A DNA stretch of 64,000 bases from Imbroritus primus (GCF_964332355.1 NZ_OZ201293.1:930001-994000), one strand, 5' to 3'; positions 40,101 through 49,717 are shown, numbered from the stretch's first letter. Made by a program: numbers and translations. The notes: generated from the letters alone by a model not told the origin.

Positions 40101-43100
40101 TCATGCGGCGCTTTCAGGCTGGGAAGTCGGGCGGGTTTCGACCAGCACCATCGGGCCTTCCGGCAGGGCCGGCGCGGGCTTCCGCTCGCGCGGCTGGTGC
40201 GGTGCCGGGACGACGCTGGCGATCTCGCGCTGGACTGCCTCATGCCGGGCTGCATCGGTGTGGATCCATTCCAGGCCGGCTGCCGCCAGGACGGGAGTCA
40301 GTGCGTCCATTGCCAGGCCGGCTTTCACCGGCTGGGCTGGGGCGGGTGCTGTCCGGACAGGTTCAGCAGCAGGGGCGGCTGCAGGGGCAGCGACGGGCGC
40401 GGCGGCGGGTTGAACCGGCGCCGGCGTTTCTGCCACCATTGGTTCCGGGACTACCGGTGCCGGCGTCGCGGCAACCGCTGGCGCGGAGGCAGCCTGCACC
40501 TCGGGCTCGGCCGGTGCGACGGTCGCTGCGACTGTCGGTACGATGGCCCCTGCGACCTTGGCTGCGACTGCTTCCACGGTGGCGGCTGGCGTGGGTCGGG
40601 CGGTTGCCGCTTCCGTTTCCGCCTCCGTGGCAGCCTGGGCCGCATCATGCGAGATTACGGCCAGCACGCCGGTGGGCTCCGTGGGCGTGACGTCGCTGCT
40701 CGCGGCAATTGCGGCGCTAGCGCTCGTGTCTTCGCCTTCGAGCGGGTTGACATCCGCGGCTGCGCCTTCGCGCTCGCGGCGATAACGGTTGCGGCTGCGG
40801 CGGCTGCGGCGGCGGCGTTCCTCGCCTTCACCAGCTTCGGTGGTTTCGGCAGTACCTGCGACATCGTGGCCCAGTGCCTCGACATTGGCTTCGCTGCCGG
40901 TTTCGGCGATCGCCGGGCGGGCGGCTGCTGTCACGCCAGCGGCAACGGCTGCAGCAGAGGTCGTCGCTGCGGAAGCCACGACCTCGTTGGCCAGGGTTTC
41001 GGCCGAGGAAGCCACATCGGCGCCAGCGGCTTCCCGTGCCTCGCGGCGTTCGCGCTGCCGTTCGCGGCGCTCCTGGTTGCGTTCGCGGCGTGCCTCGTTG
41101 CTGCGGCCTTCGACGGCGGCTGGTGCTTGCGTTGTGCCGGTTTCGCTGGCGTCGGCCGGCTGGCGTACCTGGCGTTGCGCGTCGCGGTTGGCGTCGCGTT
41201 GTGCTTCACGACCATTTTCGCGAGGCGCGCGTTCTCCGCGTTCGCCACGTGCCTGGCGTTCGCCTCGTTCAGCGCGCTCGCCACGATCATTGCGTTCGCC
41301 GCGCTCGCCATTGCGGCCGCCATTCGAACGGCCGCGCTCCTGGCGATTGCCACCACGTTCGCCACGCTCACCGCGCTCGCGGCGGCCTTCCGGATTGCGG
41401 GCCGGTCGGGCGGGAGCGACCGGGGCGGGTGCCGGGGGCGGGGTCAGGCCGAGCAGGTTCTTCAGCCATGCAATAAAACCACCGGCAGCTGCAGGCTGCG
41501 GTGCGGGGGCAGGTGCCGGAGCCGGTTGGGCGGCAGCAGCCGGCTTGGGGGCGCGTTCAGGGCGCGGCGTGGCGGCCGGGGCCGGCTGATCGGGCGTGAT
41601 GCCCTTGACGGCGGCTTCCTGGCGCGGCTTGGCTTCTTCCTTGCGGGTGCTGCTGTAGCTCGTATCTGCCTCGAGTTCCTTGGCGGCGGCTTCCGCGAGC
41701 TTGTAGCTCGGGCGCGTCTCTTCGAGGCGCGGATCGTCGTGGCGCAAGCGTTCGAGCTTGTAGTGCGGCGTTTCGAGGTGCTTGTTGGGGATCAACAGGA
41801 CCTGCACCTTGAAGCGGTTTTCGATCAGGTTGATGTCGCTGCGCTTTTCGTTGAGCAGGAAGGCGGCGACTTCCACCGGCACCTGGCAGTGGATGGCGGC
41901 GGTGTTTTCCTTCATCGCCTCTTCCTGGATGATGCGCAGCACCTGCAGGGCGGACGATTCGGAATCGCGGATATGGCCCGTGCCGTTACAGCGCGGGCAG
42001 GTGATGTGCGAGCCCTCGGACAGCGACGGACGCAGGCGCTGGCGTGACAGTTCCATCAGGCCGAAGCGCGAGATCTTGCCCATCTGCACGCGGGCGCGGT
42101 CATGGCGCAGGGCGTCCTTGAGGCGATTCTCGACATCCTTCTGGGCCTTGCTCGACTCCATGTCGATGAAGTCGATGACGATCAGGCCGCCGAGGTCGCG
42201 CAGGCGCAGCTGGCGGGCGATTTCGTCGGCGGCTTCGAGGTTGGTGCGCGTGGCGGTTTCCTCGATGTCTGCGCCCTTGGTGGCGCGCGCCGAGTTCACA
42301 TCCACCGATACCAGCGCTTCGGTGTGGTCGATGACGATGGCACCGCCCGACGGCAGGCCCACCATGCGCGAGTAGGCCGATTCGATCTGGTGTTCGATCT
42401 GGAAGCGCGAGAACAGTGGCACATCGTCCACATATTTTTTCACGCGCGGCATGTTGTCCGGCATCACCACGCTCATGAAGGCGCGGGCCTGGTCGTAGAT
42501 GTCATCGGTGTCGATGAGGATTTCACCGATGTCGGGCTGGAAGTAGTCGCGGATGGCGCGGATCACCAGGCTCGATTCGAGGTAGATCAGCAGCGGGGCG
42601 CGGTTTTCGGTCGCGGCGCCGTCGATGGCCTTCCACAGTTGCATCAGGTAGTTCAGGTCCCACTGCAGCTCTTCGGCGCTGCGACCGATGCCTGCCGTGC
42701 GGGCGATGATGCTCATGCCATCCGGCACGGTGAGCTGGCTCATCGTTTCGCGCAGTTCCTGGCGGTCTTCGCCTTCGATGCGGCGCGACACGCCGCCGCC
42801 GCGCGGATTGTTGGGCATCAGCACCAGGTAGCGGCCGGCCAGCGAGATGAAGGTGGTCAGGGCAGCGCCCTTGTTGCCGCGCTCTTCCTTTTCTACCTGG
42901 ACGATCAGTTCCTGGCCTTCGTGCAGCGCATCGTTGATGCGGGCGTTGCGGACGTCGGTGCCGTCCTTGAAGTACGCACGCGCCACTTCCTTGAACGGCA
43001 GGAAACCGTGGCGCTCTTCGCCATAGTTGACGAAGCACGCTTCGAGCGAGGGCTCGATGCGCGTGATCACGCCTTTGTAGATGTTGCCTTTGCGTTGCTC

Positions 43101-43202
43101 GCGGCCGGCGGCCTCGATGTCGATGTCGATCAGCTTCTGGCCGTCGACGATGGCAACACGCAGTTCTTCCTGCTGTGTTGCATTGAATAGCATGCGTTTC
43201 AT
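40101..43202 (-). CDS. rne: Ribonuclease E
   Basis: A 1033-residue RNase E, the endonuclease core of the RNA degradosome. The N-terminal half has the S1 domain (KGNIYKGVITRIEPSLEACFV), the DNase-I-like catalytic region (VIDFIDMESSKAQKDVEN with the Mg-binding Asp residues) and the Zn-link (CPRCNGTGH). The C-terminal ~450 residues are low complexity: Pro/Ala stretches, an Arg/Gly/Glu/Asn-rich RNA-binding block (NGERGERNDRGERAERGE) and long Ala/Val-rich repeats, typical of degradosome scaffolds. ATG 43202 (MKRMLFN) is the conserved start. An 800-bp upstream region without genes suggests a long, possibly autoregulatory leader. Confidence 0.95.
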   Translation of the reverse strand: MKRMLFNATQQEELRVAIVDGQKLIDIDIEAAGREQRKGNIYKGVITRIEPSLEACFVNYGEERHGFLPFKEVARAYFKDGTDVRNARINDALHEGQELIVQVEKEERGNKGAALTTFISLAGRYLVLMPNNPRGGGVSRRIEGEDRQELRETMSQLTVPDGMSIIARTAGIGRSAEELQWDLNYLMQLWKAIDGAATENRAPLLIYLESSLVIRAIRDYFQPDIGEILIDTDDIYDQARAFMSVVMPDNMPRVKKYVDDVPLFSRFQIEHQIESAYSRMVGLPSGGAIVIDHTEALVSVDVNSARATKGADIEETATRTNLEAADEIARQLRLRDLGGLIVIDFIDMESSKAQKDVENRLKDALRHDRARVQMGKISRFGLMELSRQRLRPSLSEGSHITCPRCNGTGHIRDSESSALQVLRIIQEEAMKENTAAIHCQVPVEVAAFLLNEKRSDINLIENRFKVQVLLIPNKHLETPHYKLERLRHDDPRLEETRPSYKLAEAAAKELEADTSYSSTRKEEAKPRQEAAVKGITPDQPAPAATPRPERAPKPAAAAQPAPAPAPAPQPAAAGGFIAWLKNLLGLTPPPAPAPVAPARPARNPEGRRERGERGERGGNRQERGRSNGGRNGERGERNDRGERAERGERQARGERGERAPRENGREAQRDANRDAQRQVRQPADASETGTTQAPAAVEGRSNEARRERNQERRERQRERREAREAAGADVASSAETLANEVVASAATTSAAAVAAGVTAAARPAIAETGSEANVEALGHDVAGTAETTEAGEGEERRRRSRRSRNRYRREREGAAADVNPLEGEDTSASAAIAASSDVTPTEPTGVLAVISHDAAQAATEAETEAATARPTPAATVEAVAAKVAGAIVPTVAATVAPAEPEVQAASAPAVAATPAPVVPEPMVAETPAPVQPAAAPVAAPAAAPAAEPVRTAPAPAQPVKAGLAMDALTPVLAAAGLEWIHTDAARHEAVQREIASVVPAPHQPRERKPAPALPEGPMVLVETRPTSQPESAA

Positions 43203-44006
43203 CGCAAACCTCACTCCAGTGCCGTGTGTTGTCACGGCGGTCGGTTGGAGCACGCAGGGAATAGCAATGGGCGGGAGAATTGCCGGAATGGCGGCATCGC
43301 AAAGGCGAGACCGGCCGGGCACGGGCGAGAAAAGCAGGGAGAACGCGTATCCGGTTCCCGGGCGGGCCGCTTCGGTCGGCCGGGTGGGCGCGACGGATGC
43401 ATGGGCCTTGTCGGGCGCGCTAGCGGGGCGCAGCCGGGTGCAGGACGCCGTTCTGTAAAGAGCGGTTAGAGACGCTATCAAAATGATGCTGGCGTCGTGG
43501 CGCGGTCCGGCCGGGTTTTCCGTACGGACTGCTGCGCGTCGTGCCGGAAGCATTGCGCTTCACTTTGATAGCGTCTCTAAGCGGTCGCGGATTGAGTCAT
43601 ACGCTCTAACACCGCTTTCCCGACGTGGCCGAATACTTCTTCGATTTATTGCCGCCAGACGTCTGGATCGGGTGCTGCGTTCTGCTGCAAGCCGGCCGGC
43701 ACCATACCGGGTGCACGGGACTTTTCTTGCCGAAGCGGATGCCAAACCGGGCATCCGCCATGAATTCTGTTTTGCCGAATCACTGGTTCCCACAGTGCGG
43801 GCATCTGCCGAAGCGGCCTCTGGGCCGGTCCCTGCCGGTGCGCGCGCTGCGCGTACTGCTGAACTGCGCTGTCCGGGCCGACGCCCTCGCCAGGCGAACA
43901 GGACAAGCCGGTGCAGACAGCCCCGCGTGTAAAATGAAACCATTCTTTTACCGCACGGGCTCGTTTTGCCGGCCAACTGCCGGAAAACGAAAAAATTATA
44001 TTCAAA
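43203..44006. other. Long intergenic region between divergent rne and rluC
   Basis: 804 bp without a supportable gene. Short frames exist on both strands but none has a good start or family feature. It should contain the rne leader (minus strand), the palindromic element at 43466-43580 and the rluC promoter. TAAAAT at 43930-43935 (plus) and TATAAT at 44000-43995 (minus) are possible -10 boxes without clear -35 partners. GC-rich hairpin-forming sequence fills 43300-43440. Confidence 0.55.
43466..43580. repeat. Palindromic repeat element, copy A
   Basis: A 115-bp element bounded by a perfect 17-bp inverted repeat, TTAGAGACGCTATCAAA and its complement TTTGATAGCGTCTCTAA. GCGG abuts both outer ends and could be a 4-bp target duplication. 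The left interior (TCAAAATGATGCTGGCGTC) and right interior (GCGCTTCA) match copy B at 52023-52149. No coding capacity. Confidence 0.75.
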
Positions 44007-44996
44007 ATGAATGAGTTACGCCATCAAAATGAGAAAAATCGCACCGCCGGGGTTTCCGGAGGGCAGGTGGCGTTCGTCGAGATCGACGAGGGGGCCGAAG
44101 GCCAGCGGATCGATAATTTTCTACTACGCCTCGCGAAGGGGGTACCGAAAAGCCATGTTTACCGCATCCTGCGCTCCGGCGAGGTGCGGGTCAACAAAGG
44201 ACGCATAGATGCAACCTATCGCCTGCAGCTTGGTGATATTGTACGCGTGCCCCCCATGCGTATCGCGGAATCGGCGGTCCAGCCCGCAGCCGTACCGGCG
44301 GCGGAGTTCGCCGTCCTGTTCGAGGACGATTACCTGCTGATCATCGACAAGCCGGCCGGTACGGCCGTGCACGGCGGCTCGGGGGTGTCGTTCGGGGTCA
44401 TCGAGCAGTTGCGGCGCAGCCGGCCCACCGCCCGCTTCCTCGAGCTGGTCCACCGGCTGGACCGCGAAACCTCGGGCGTGCTGGTGCTGGCCAAGAAGCG
44501 GTCCGCCCTGGTGCATCTGCACGAGCAGATCCGGGCTGGCCAGCTGGACAAGCGGTACTACGCGGGGGTGAAAGGTGACTGGACTCATACCCGGCAGCAC
44601 CTGCGTTTTCCGCTGCACAAATACAGCACGCCGGAAGGCGAGCGCCGCGTGCGCGTGCAGGCCGATGGCCTGGCGTCCCATACGGTCATCAACCGGATGG
44701 GCGGCAATGGCGCGTTCTCATGGCTGGAAGCCGAACTGAAGACAGGGCGGACCCACCAGATCCGCGTGCATCTGGCGCATGCCGGGTTTCCGATCCTGGG
44801 TGACGAGAAGTATGGGGATTTCGCCCTCAACAAACAATTGGCGCGCGCTGGCGCAAAGCCGGGCCTGCGGCGTATGTTCCTGCATGCGCATCGGCTGGCG
44901 CTCGCGCATCCGGCCGACGGGCGGCGGCTGGCGGTCGAGGCGCCGCTGCCGCGCGAGTGCGCGGCTTTTCTTGAGCAATGTGGAATAGGGCAGTAA
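44007..44996 (+). CDS. rluC: 23S rRNA pseudouridine synthase RluC
   Basis: A 329-residue RluC/RluD-family enzyme isomerising uridines in 23S rRNA. An N-terminal S4 RNA-binding domain (RIDNFLLRLAKGVPKSHVYRI) is followed by the synthase domain with the catalytic Asp in LVHRLDRETSGVLV (~150-163) and KTGRTHQIRVHLAH. Located downstream of rne on the opposite strand, as usual in this order of bacteria. The ATG at 44007 is embedded in AT-rich sequence; the HAD gene begins 5 bp after its stop. Confidence 0.92.
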   Translation: MNELRHQNEKNRTAGVSGGQVAFVEIDEGAEGQRIDNFLLRLAKGVPKSHVYRILRSGEVRVNKGRIDATYRLQLGDIVRVPPMRIAESAVQPAAVPAAEFAVLFEDDYLLIIDKPAGTAVHGGSGVSFGVIEQLRRSRPTARFLELVHRLDRETSGVLVLAKKRSALVHLHEQIRAGQLDKRYYAGVKGDWTHTRQHLRFPLHKYSTPEGERRVRVQADGLASHTVINRMGGNGAFSWLEAELKTGRTHQIRVHLAHAGFPILGDEKYGDFALNKQLARAGAKPGLRRMFLHAHRLALAHPADGRRLAVEAPLPRECAAFLEQCGIGQ

Positions 44997-45001
44997 GCGA
45001 T

Positions 45002-45661
45002 ATGGCGCAGCAGCAATTCGATCTGATCGTGTTCGACTGGGACGGCACCCTGATGGACTCCACGCCGACCATCACGCGCTGCATCCAGCTGGCCTGCCAG
45101 GATCTCGGCCTGCCGGTACCGGACGATGGTGCGGCAAGCCATGTGATTGGCCTGGGCCTGCAGGATGCCTTGAGCCTTGCCGCGCCCACGCTTGACCCTG
45201 CCGACTACCCCAAGCTGTCCGAGCGCTACCGCTTCCATTTCCTGACGCGCGATCCCGAGCTGGTGTTGTTCGACGGCGTGCGTGACATGCTCGAAGCGCT
45301 GCGCGCGCAACATTACCTCCTGGGCGTAGCGACCGGGAAGTCGCGCGCCGGCCTGCAGCGTGCGCTAGCGGCCACGGGCGTGGCCGACCTGTTCGATGCC
45401 ACGCGCTGTGCCGACGAGACGTTCTCCAAGCCCCATCCGGCCATGCTTGTGGAGTTGGCGGGTGAGCTCGGGCAGAACGTCACGCGCACGGTCATGATCG
45501 GCGACACTACGCACGATCTGCAGATGGCTGCCAATGCCGGTTCCGGTGCGGTGGCGGTGAGCTATGGCGCGCATCCCCGGGCGTCGCTGCTCTCGCTGTC
45601 GCCGCTGCATTGCGCCAGCGATGTGCCTGATCTCAACGCCTGGCTGGCGCAACATGCCTGA
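45002..45661 (+). CDS. HAD-superfamily phosphatase (phosphoglycolate-phosphatase-like)
   Basis: A 219-residue HAD hydrolase. Motif I is VFDWDGTLMDS (~13-23), motif II VATGKSRAG, motif III Lys in ETFSKPHP and motif IV MIGDTTHDLQMA, a complete catalytic set. A helical cap insert after motif I places it in subfamily I. It resembles Gph-type phosphatases; the substrate is unknown. ATG 45002 is used rather than the in-frame upstream ATG within rluC. Its end overlaps the Rieske gene by 8 bp, so rluC, this gene, the Rieske gene and sppA form one unit. Confidence 0.88.
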   Translation: MAQQQFDLIVFDWDGTLMDSTPTITRCIQLACQDLGLPVPDDGAASHVIGLGLQDALSLAAPTLDPADYPKLSERYRFHFLTRDPELVLFDGVRDMLEALRAQHYLLGVATGKSRAGLQRALAATGVADLFDATRCADETFSKPHPAMLVELAGELGQNVTRTVMIGDTTHDLQMAANAGSGAVAVSYGAHPRASLLSLSPLHCASDVPDLNAWLAQHA

Positions 45662-46043
45662 ACCAGGCGCCCAGCTGATCTGCGCGTCCGAGGCGCTGGT
45701 GGACGGTGGTACCGGGGTGCGTTTCGCGCTGGTGCATCGTGGCCGCGAGATCGGGGCGTTCGCGGTGCGCCATGGTGGAACGGTGTATGCCTATCTCAAT
45801 GAGTGCGCACACGTCCCGATGGAAATGGACTGGCAGGAAGGCCAGTTTTTCGATGCTACGCAGACCTGGCTGGTGTGTGCGACCCACGGGGCCCTCTACG
45901 AGCCGCACAGCGGTCGATGCGTGGGCGGACCTTGCCGGGGTGCGAAATTGGTCGCGCTGGCAGTACAGGAAGAGCTGGGTAAGGTATGCTGGATCCCCGG
46001 TGGCGATTTCCAGCCACTCCCGTCTTCCCTGACCCTATCCTGA
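45654..46043 (+). CDS. Rieske [2Fe-2S] domain protein
   Basis: A 129-residue soluble Rieske protein. The ligands are visible in CAHVPME (~49-55) and CATHGALYEP (~73-82), with CVGGPCRGAKL after them. There is no membrane anchor and no fused oxygenase domain, so it is an electron carrier or a small regulatory Rieske protein of unknown partner. Conserved next to the HAD gene and sppA in this group. ATG 45654 overlaps the HAD stop by 8 bp. Confidence 0.88.
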   Translation: MPEPGAQLICASEALVDGGTGVRFALVHRGREIGAFAVRHGGTVYAYLNECAHVPMEMDWQEGQFFDATQTWLVCATHGALYEPHSGRCVGGPCRGAKLVALAVQEELGKVCWIPGGDFQPLPSSLTLS

Positions 46044-46056
46044 GAGACCGCAGCAC

Positions 46057-47151
46057 ATGAGCGAACCGCAACACCCGTCATCCGGCCAGTCCTCCGGCGG
46101 TGCTTCCGGGGACGATCCCAACGTCCTGGAGCCGGCGACCCATGCCGATTACCCGCTGGACGAGGATCTGAAGCGCGCCGACAAGCGGGCGCGCGAGCAG
46201 GTGCGCGGACAGGCGCCAGGATGGGAGCGTGGCGTGCTGGAAAAAGTCTTGCTGGCGACGCTCAGGGAGCAGCGCGCAGCGCGGCGCTGGCGCATTTTTT
46301 TCCGGCTGGCGACGCTGGGTGTGTTCCTGCTGGTGTTCTTCACGCTGTTCGAATTCAAGACCACGACCAAGTCGGTCTCCGGCCGTCATACCGCCATGGT
46401 CACCATCGACGGGGAGATCGCGGCCGGTACGTCCGCCAGCGCCGAGGCCATCAATGCGTCGCTGCAGGCGGCGTTCGAGGATACGGCGTCGGCCGGGGTC
46501 ATCCTGAAAATCAATTCGCCCGGCGGCTCGCCCGTTCAGGCCGGCATCATCAACGATGAAATCCGCCGGCTGCGCGGCATCTATCCGGACAAGAAGCTGT
46601 ATGTGGTGGTGGAGGAAGTCTGCGCGTCCGGCGGCTATTACATTGCCGCGGCGGCCGACATGATCTACGTGGACAAGGCCAGCATTATCGGCTCCATCGG
46701 CGTGCTGATGGACGGTTTCGGCTTTACCGGACTGATGGAAAAGATTGGCGTCGAGCGCCGTCTCTACACGGCCGGGGCGAACAAGGGGATGCTGGATCCG
46801 TTCTCGCCGCAATCGCCGGTGCAGCGCGCTTACGCGCAGCAGATGCTCGACGAGATCCACCAGCAGTTCATCACCGTGGTGCGCGAAGGGCGGGGGAAAC
46901 GGCTTTCCGACGATCCGCAGCTGTTCTCGGGCCTGTTCTGGAGCGGTGCGCGCAGCGTCGAGCTGGGACTGGCAGACGGTATCGGGACCGCTGACTTCGT
47001 GGCGCGCGATGTGATCAAAGCGGAAAATATCGTCGACTATACGGTCAAGGACAATATCGCCGAGCGGGTCGCCAAGCGCTTTGGCGCGGCCATGGGCGCC
47101 GGCGCCGTGAAGGCGCTGCTGTGGAGCGGTTCGCTGCAGCCGTTGCGTTGA
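46057..47151 (+). CDS. sppA: S49-family signal peptide peptidase
   Basis: A 364-residue membrane-bound serine protease clearing cleaved signal peptides. A polar N-terminal tail (~80 residues) precedes one membrane helix (LATLGVFLLVFFTLFEF). The protease domain has LKINSPGGSPVQAG, the nucleophile in VCASGGYYIAAAA (~186-198) and SIIGSIGVLMDGFGF, with the general-base Lys further on. The length fits the single-domain SppA type. Confidence 0.9.
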   Translation: MSEPQHPSSGQSSGGASGDDPNVLEPATHADYPLDEDLKRADKRAREQVRGQAPGWERGVLEKVLLATLREQRAARRWRIFFRLATLGVFLLVFFTLFEFKTTTKSVSGRHTAMVTIDGEIAAGTSASAEAINASLQAAFEDTASAGVILKINSPGGSPVQAGIINDEIRRLRGIYPDKKLYVVVEEVCASGGYYIAAAADMIYVDKASIIGSIGVLMDGFGFTGLMEKIGVERRLYTAGANKGMLDPFSPQSPVQRAYAQQMLDEIHQQFITVVREGRGKRLSDDPQLFSGLFWSGARSVELGLADGIGTADFVARDVIKAENIVDYTVKDNIAERVAKRFGAAMGAGAVKALLWSGSLQPLR

Positions 47152-47213
47152 GGCCGGCGCCGCAGGCGCATTGAGGACGCTACCCGGCGTTCTTCCTTGC
47201 CACTTGGGGTGGA

Positions 47214-47945
47214 TCAGTGGGCCAGCAGCAGGAAAATCGCCGGCCGCTTGCGCAGGTCGAGACGCTGCTCCGACCATTGCGCCACCGGCAGCGTCACGAC
47301 CTGCTCGCTGGGCAGCGTGAGATCGACCGCCACCGATAGCAATGTCTGCCCCGCACACTGGCTGCGGATGGTGTCGAGCAGTTGCGGGTTGCGGTAGGGC
47401 GTTTCGATGAAGATCATCGTCTGGCCCTGGGTGCGCGATTGCTGCTCGAGCTGCTTCAGCCGTGCGGCACGTGCCGCGGCGTCGATCGGCAGATAGCCGT
47501 GGAATGCAAAGCTCTGGCCATTCAGGCCGGACGCCATCAACGCCAGCAGGATCGAACTCGGACCCACCAGCGGGCGGACTGGAATGCCGCGCTGGTGCGC
47601 GAGTCGCACGAGGTTGGCACCGGGGTCCGCCACCGCAGGGACGCCGGCTTCCGACAGCAACCCGCCATCCCGGCCGCCTGCCAGCGGATCCAGCAGAGCG
47701 GACAGCGCCTCCTGCGGTGTATTGACATTCAGCTCGCGGATCTCGATCTGCTGGATTGCGTGGCGCAACGGCGTCGATTCCGACAGTTTCTTCAGGTAGG
47801 CACGCGCCGTCTTGGCGTTTTCCGCGATCAGATAGTCCAGGGCGGCCGTCTGCCGCTGTACCTCGGCTGGAATAACTGCGGGCAGGGGGTCTGCGGCATC
47901 GCGCGCGCCTAGGGTGTTGGGCAGCAGATACAGGGTGCCGGCCAT
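47214..47945 (-). CDS. Tetrapyrrole-methylase-fold methyltransferase (RsmI-like)
   Basis: A 243-residue SAM-dependent methyltransferase of the TP-methylase fold. LYLLPNTLG at the start, GLLSEAGVPAVADPGANLV (~94-112), VRPLVGPSSILLALMASG and FIETPYRNPQLL are the shared blocks with RsmI, which methylates the ribose of C1402 in 16S rRNA. It is shorter than typical RsmI (~280) and diverged, so it may be the RsmI paralogue common in betaproteobacteria, with an unproven substrate. Two bases separate it from maf upstream. Confidence 0.83.
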   Translation of the reverse strand: MAGTLYLLPNTLGARDAADPLPAVIPAEVQRQTAALDYLIAENAKTARAYLKKLSESTPLRHAIQQIEIRELNVNTPQEALSALLDPLAGGRDGGLLSEAGVPAVADPGANLVRLAHQRGIPVRPLVGPSSILLALMASGLNGQSFAFHGYLPIDAAARAARLKQLEQQSRTQGQTMIFIETPYRNPQLLDTIRSQCAGQTLLSVAVDLTLPSEQVVTLPVAQWSEQRLDLRKRPAIFLLLAH

Positions 47946-47947
47946 GC

Positions 47948-48547
47948 TCAGGCTCCAAAGAAGGGGTAGCCGACTCGGCGCAGCATGGAGGTCAGGGCGA
48001 CCAGCGGCAGGCCGATCAGGGCTGTGGGGTCGTCCGACGTCACTTTTTCCAGCAAGGCGATGCCCAGGCCCTCGGCCTTGGCGCTGCCGGCCACGTCATA
48101 GGGGTGCTCGAGGTGCAGGTAGGCGTCAAGCTCGGCATCCGGCAGGTCGCGGAAGGTCGCGAGAGTCTGCACATCCTCGATCTGGTGCTGTCCCGTGCGG
48201 CCATCGAACAGGCAGAGCGCCGAGTGGAAAGTCACCGTACGACCGCGCATGCGCTGCAATTGCTGGAGCGCGCGTGCATGATCGCCGGGTTTGCCCATCT
48301 GCTGGCCGTCGAGCGTGACCACCTGGTCTGAGCCGATGATCAGTGCATCCGGCTGCTGGCGGGCGATCGCTTGTGCCTTGTGCAGTGAAAGCCGCATGGC
48401 GGTGGCGTCCGGGCACTCGCCGGGCAGCGGGGTTTCATCGATATCGGGCACCGCGACGGTGAAGGGCACGCGCAACCGTTCCAGCAATTCGCGGCGGTAA
48501 CGGGAGCTGGAGGCGAGGATCAGTGCCGGGAGGCGCGGGTCAGTCAT
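47948..48547 (-). CDS. Maf-family nucleoside triphosphate pyrophosphatase
   Basis: A 199-residue Maf protein hydrolysing non-canonical or methylated nucleotides. LILASSSRYRRELLERL (~9-25), DIDETPLPGE, IGSDQVVTLDGQ with the catalytic Asp and DVAGSAKAEGLG are the family motifs. The sequence is of the YceF (7-methyl-GTP) subgroup, as expected next to yceD-rpmF. It is divergent from the yceD operon. Confidence 0.9.
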   Translation of the reverse strand: MTDPRLPALILASSSRYRRELLERLRVPFTVAVPDIDETPLPGECPDATAMRLSLHKAQAIARQQPDALIIGSDQVVTLDGQQMGKPGDHARALQQLQRMRGRTVTFHSALCLFDGRTGQHQIEDVQTLATFRDLPDAELDAYLHLEHPYDVAGSAKAEGLGIALLEKVTSDDPTALIGLPLVALTSMLRRVGYPFFGA

Positions 48548-48586
48548 AAGTCATTGACGGAAAAGATGGATTTTGCCCGGAGGGCT

Positions 48587-48616
48587 TTGACGACCGCTGA
48601 AAAAGCAGCGTATAAT
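48587..48616 (+). promoter_or_regulatory. Sigma-70 promoter of the yceD-rpmF-fab operon
   Basis: TTGACG (48587-48592) and a perfect TATAAT (48611-48616) with an 18-bp spacer, 180 bp upstream of yceD. Confidence 0.65.
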
Positions 48617-48797
48617 CGCGCGTTTTGCTGATCGTGCCGGGCTGACCGCGCATGTTATCAACAAACCAGATTGGCGACCAAGCGGCAACACGGCAATCCT
48701 GCGGTAACGCGCGGTACGGATGGTTTTGTTGCGAACCGCGCCGGCACGGCTGTGAGTGCAGGTGGAGCGCCACGCGCCAGACTAGGGATTCCGCATC

Positions 48798-49397
48798 ATG
48801 ATTCAGTTGAATCCGCTCAGACCGTTCGATATTTTCGACTTCAGTGTCGCTGGCGAAGAGGCGCAGGGTGCGCTCCCGCTGACCTCACTGCCGCGTGTGC
48901 TGGCGGAGCTGGCCCCCGAGGCGCCGGCCGACGCGCGCGATGCACTATTCAACTGGCGCTTGCGCGGTTTCGTGCGCGAGGAGGCCTCGATGGCCGGCCT
49001 GGATGGGCGCAAGCGCAAGTTCGTGGCGCTGGAGGTTGATGGCGTGCTGTGGCTCGTGTGCCAGCGCTGTCTGACGGTCAAGCCGGAATCGCTGTCCGTG
49101 CGGACCGTCCTGGAGCTGGTGCGTACCGAGGCAGAAGCTGATGCGGCGCCGGTCGATGACGACGAAGTCGATGTCATCGTCGGTTCGCGTCATTTCCAGC
49201 TGGCCGAACTGATCGAAGACGAATTGCTTCTGGCTTTGCCAATCGCAGTCAAGCATGACGTCTGTCCGGAGGTTCATCCGGACCTGGTCACGGGTGCGGA
49301 TGGCCAGGTCGTGCCTGAAGAAGCGCCCGAAGATGCAGAGGAAGAAACCAGGCCATCGCCGTTCGCGGCGCTGGCCGACCTGAAACGCCGCCACTGA
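48798..49397 (+). CDS. yceD: DUF177 protein YceD (23S rRNA accumulation)
   Basis: A 199-residue DUF177 protein. DIFDFSVAGEEAQG at the start, a central WLVCQRCLTVKPESL segment and VIVGSRHFQLAELIEDELLLALP mark the family; an acidic tail follows. In other bacteria YceD is required for normal 23S rRNA accumulation, and it is almost always directly in front of rpmF, as here (140-bp gap). Confidence 0.9.
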   Translation: MIQLNPLRPFDIFDFSVAGEEAQGALPLTSLPRVLAELAPEAPADARDALFNWRLRGFVREEASMAGLDGRKRKFVALEVDGVLWLVCQRCLTVKPESLSVRTVLELVRTEAEADAAPVDDDEVDVIVGSRHFQLAELIEDELLLALPIAVKHDVCPEVHPDLVTGADGQVVPEEAPEDAEEETRPSPFAALADLKRRH

Positions 49398-49537
49398 AGA
49401 AGCAGTGGTGCAGCGCCTGCCGCACGCGGGCGCGCGGTTTACGGTCGAGCAGTATCGTGCATTCGCTGCAACCCGGCTACGTTGGCGGCGGATGTGATGT
49501 GATAAAATTCAAGACATTCTCTTAGGAGTCATAGATC

Positions 49538-49717
49538 ATGGCAGTTCAGCAAAACAAGAAGACGCCGTCGAAGCGCGGCATGCACCGTTCCCACGACCAT
49601 CTGGACGCGGCGTCGCTGGCCGTCGAGCCGACGACCGGTGAAGTGCACCTGCGCCACCACGTGAGCCCGAACGGCTACTACCGTGGCAAGAAGGTCGTCA
49701 AGACCAAGAACGACTGA
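49538..49717 (+). CDS. rpmF: Ribosomal protein bL32
   Basis: A 59-residue bL32 of the large ribosomal subunit: MAVQQNKKTPSKRGMHRSHD at the start, then SPNGYYRGKKVV near the end. A TTAGGAG ribosome-binding site lies about 11 bp before ATG 49538. Position between yceD and plsX is the conserved arrangement. A terminator at 49788 follows. Confidence 0.97.
   Translation: MAVQQNKKTPSKRGMHRSHDHLDAASLAVEPTTGEVHLRHHVSPNGYYRGKKVVKTKND

Noticed and set aside
40065..42047. 660-codon plus-strand frame
   Set aside because: Gly/Arg/Ala-rich antisense of the low-complexity RNase E C-terminal half; no ribosome-binding site or family features.
43483..43976. Short frames on both strands upstream of rluC
   Set aside because: They run through the palindromic repeat and hairpin-rich DNA and have no ribosome-binding sites.
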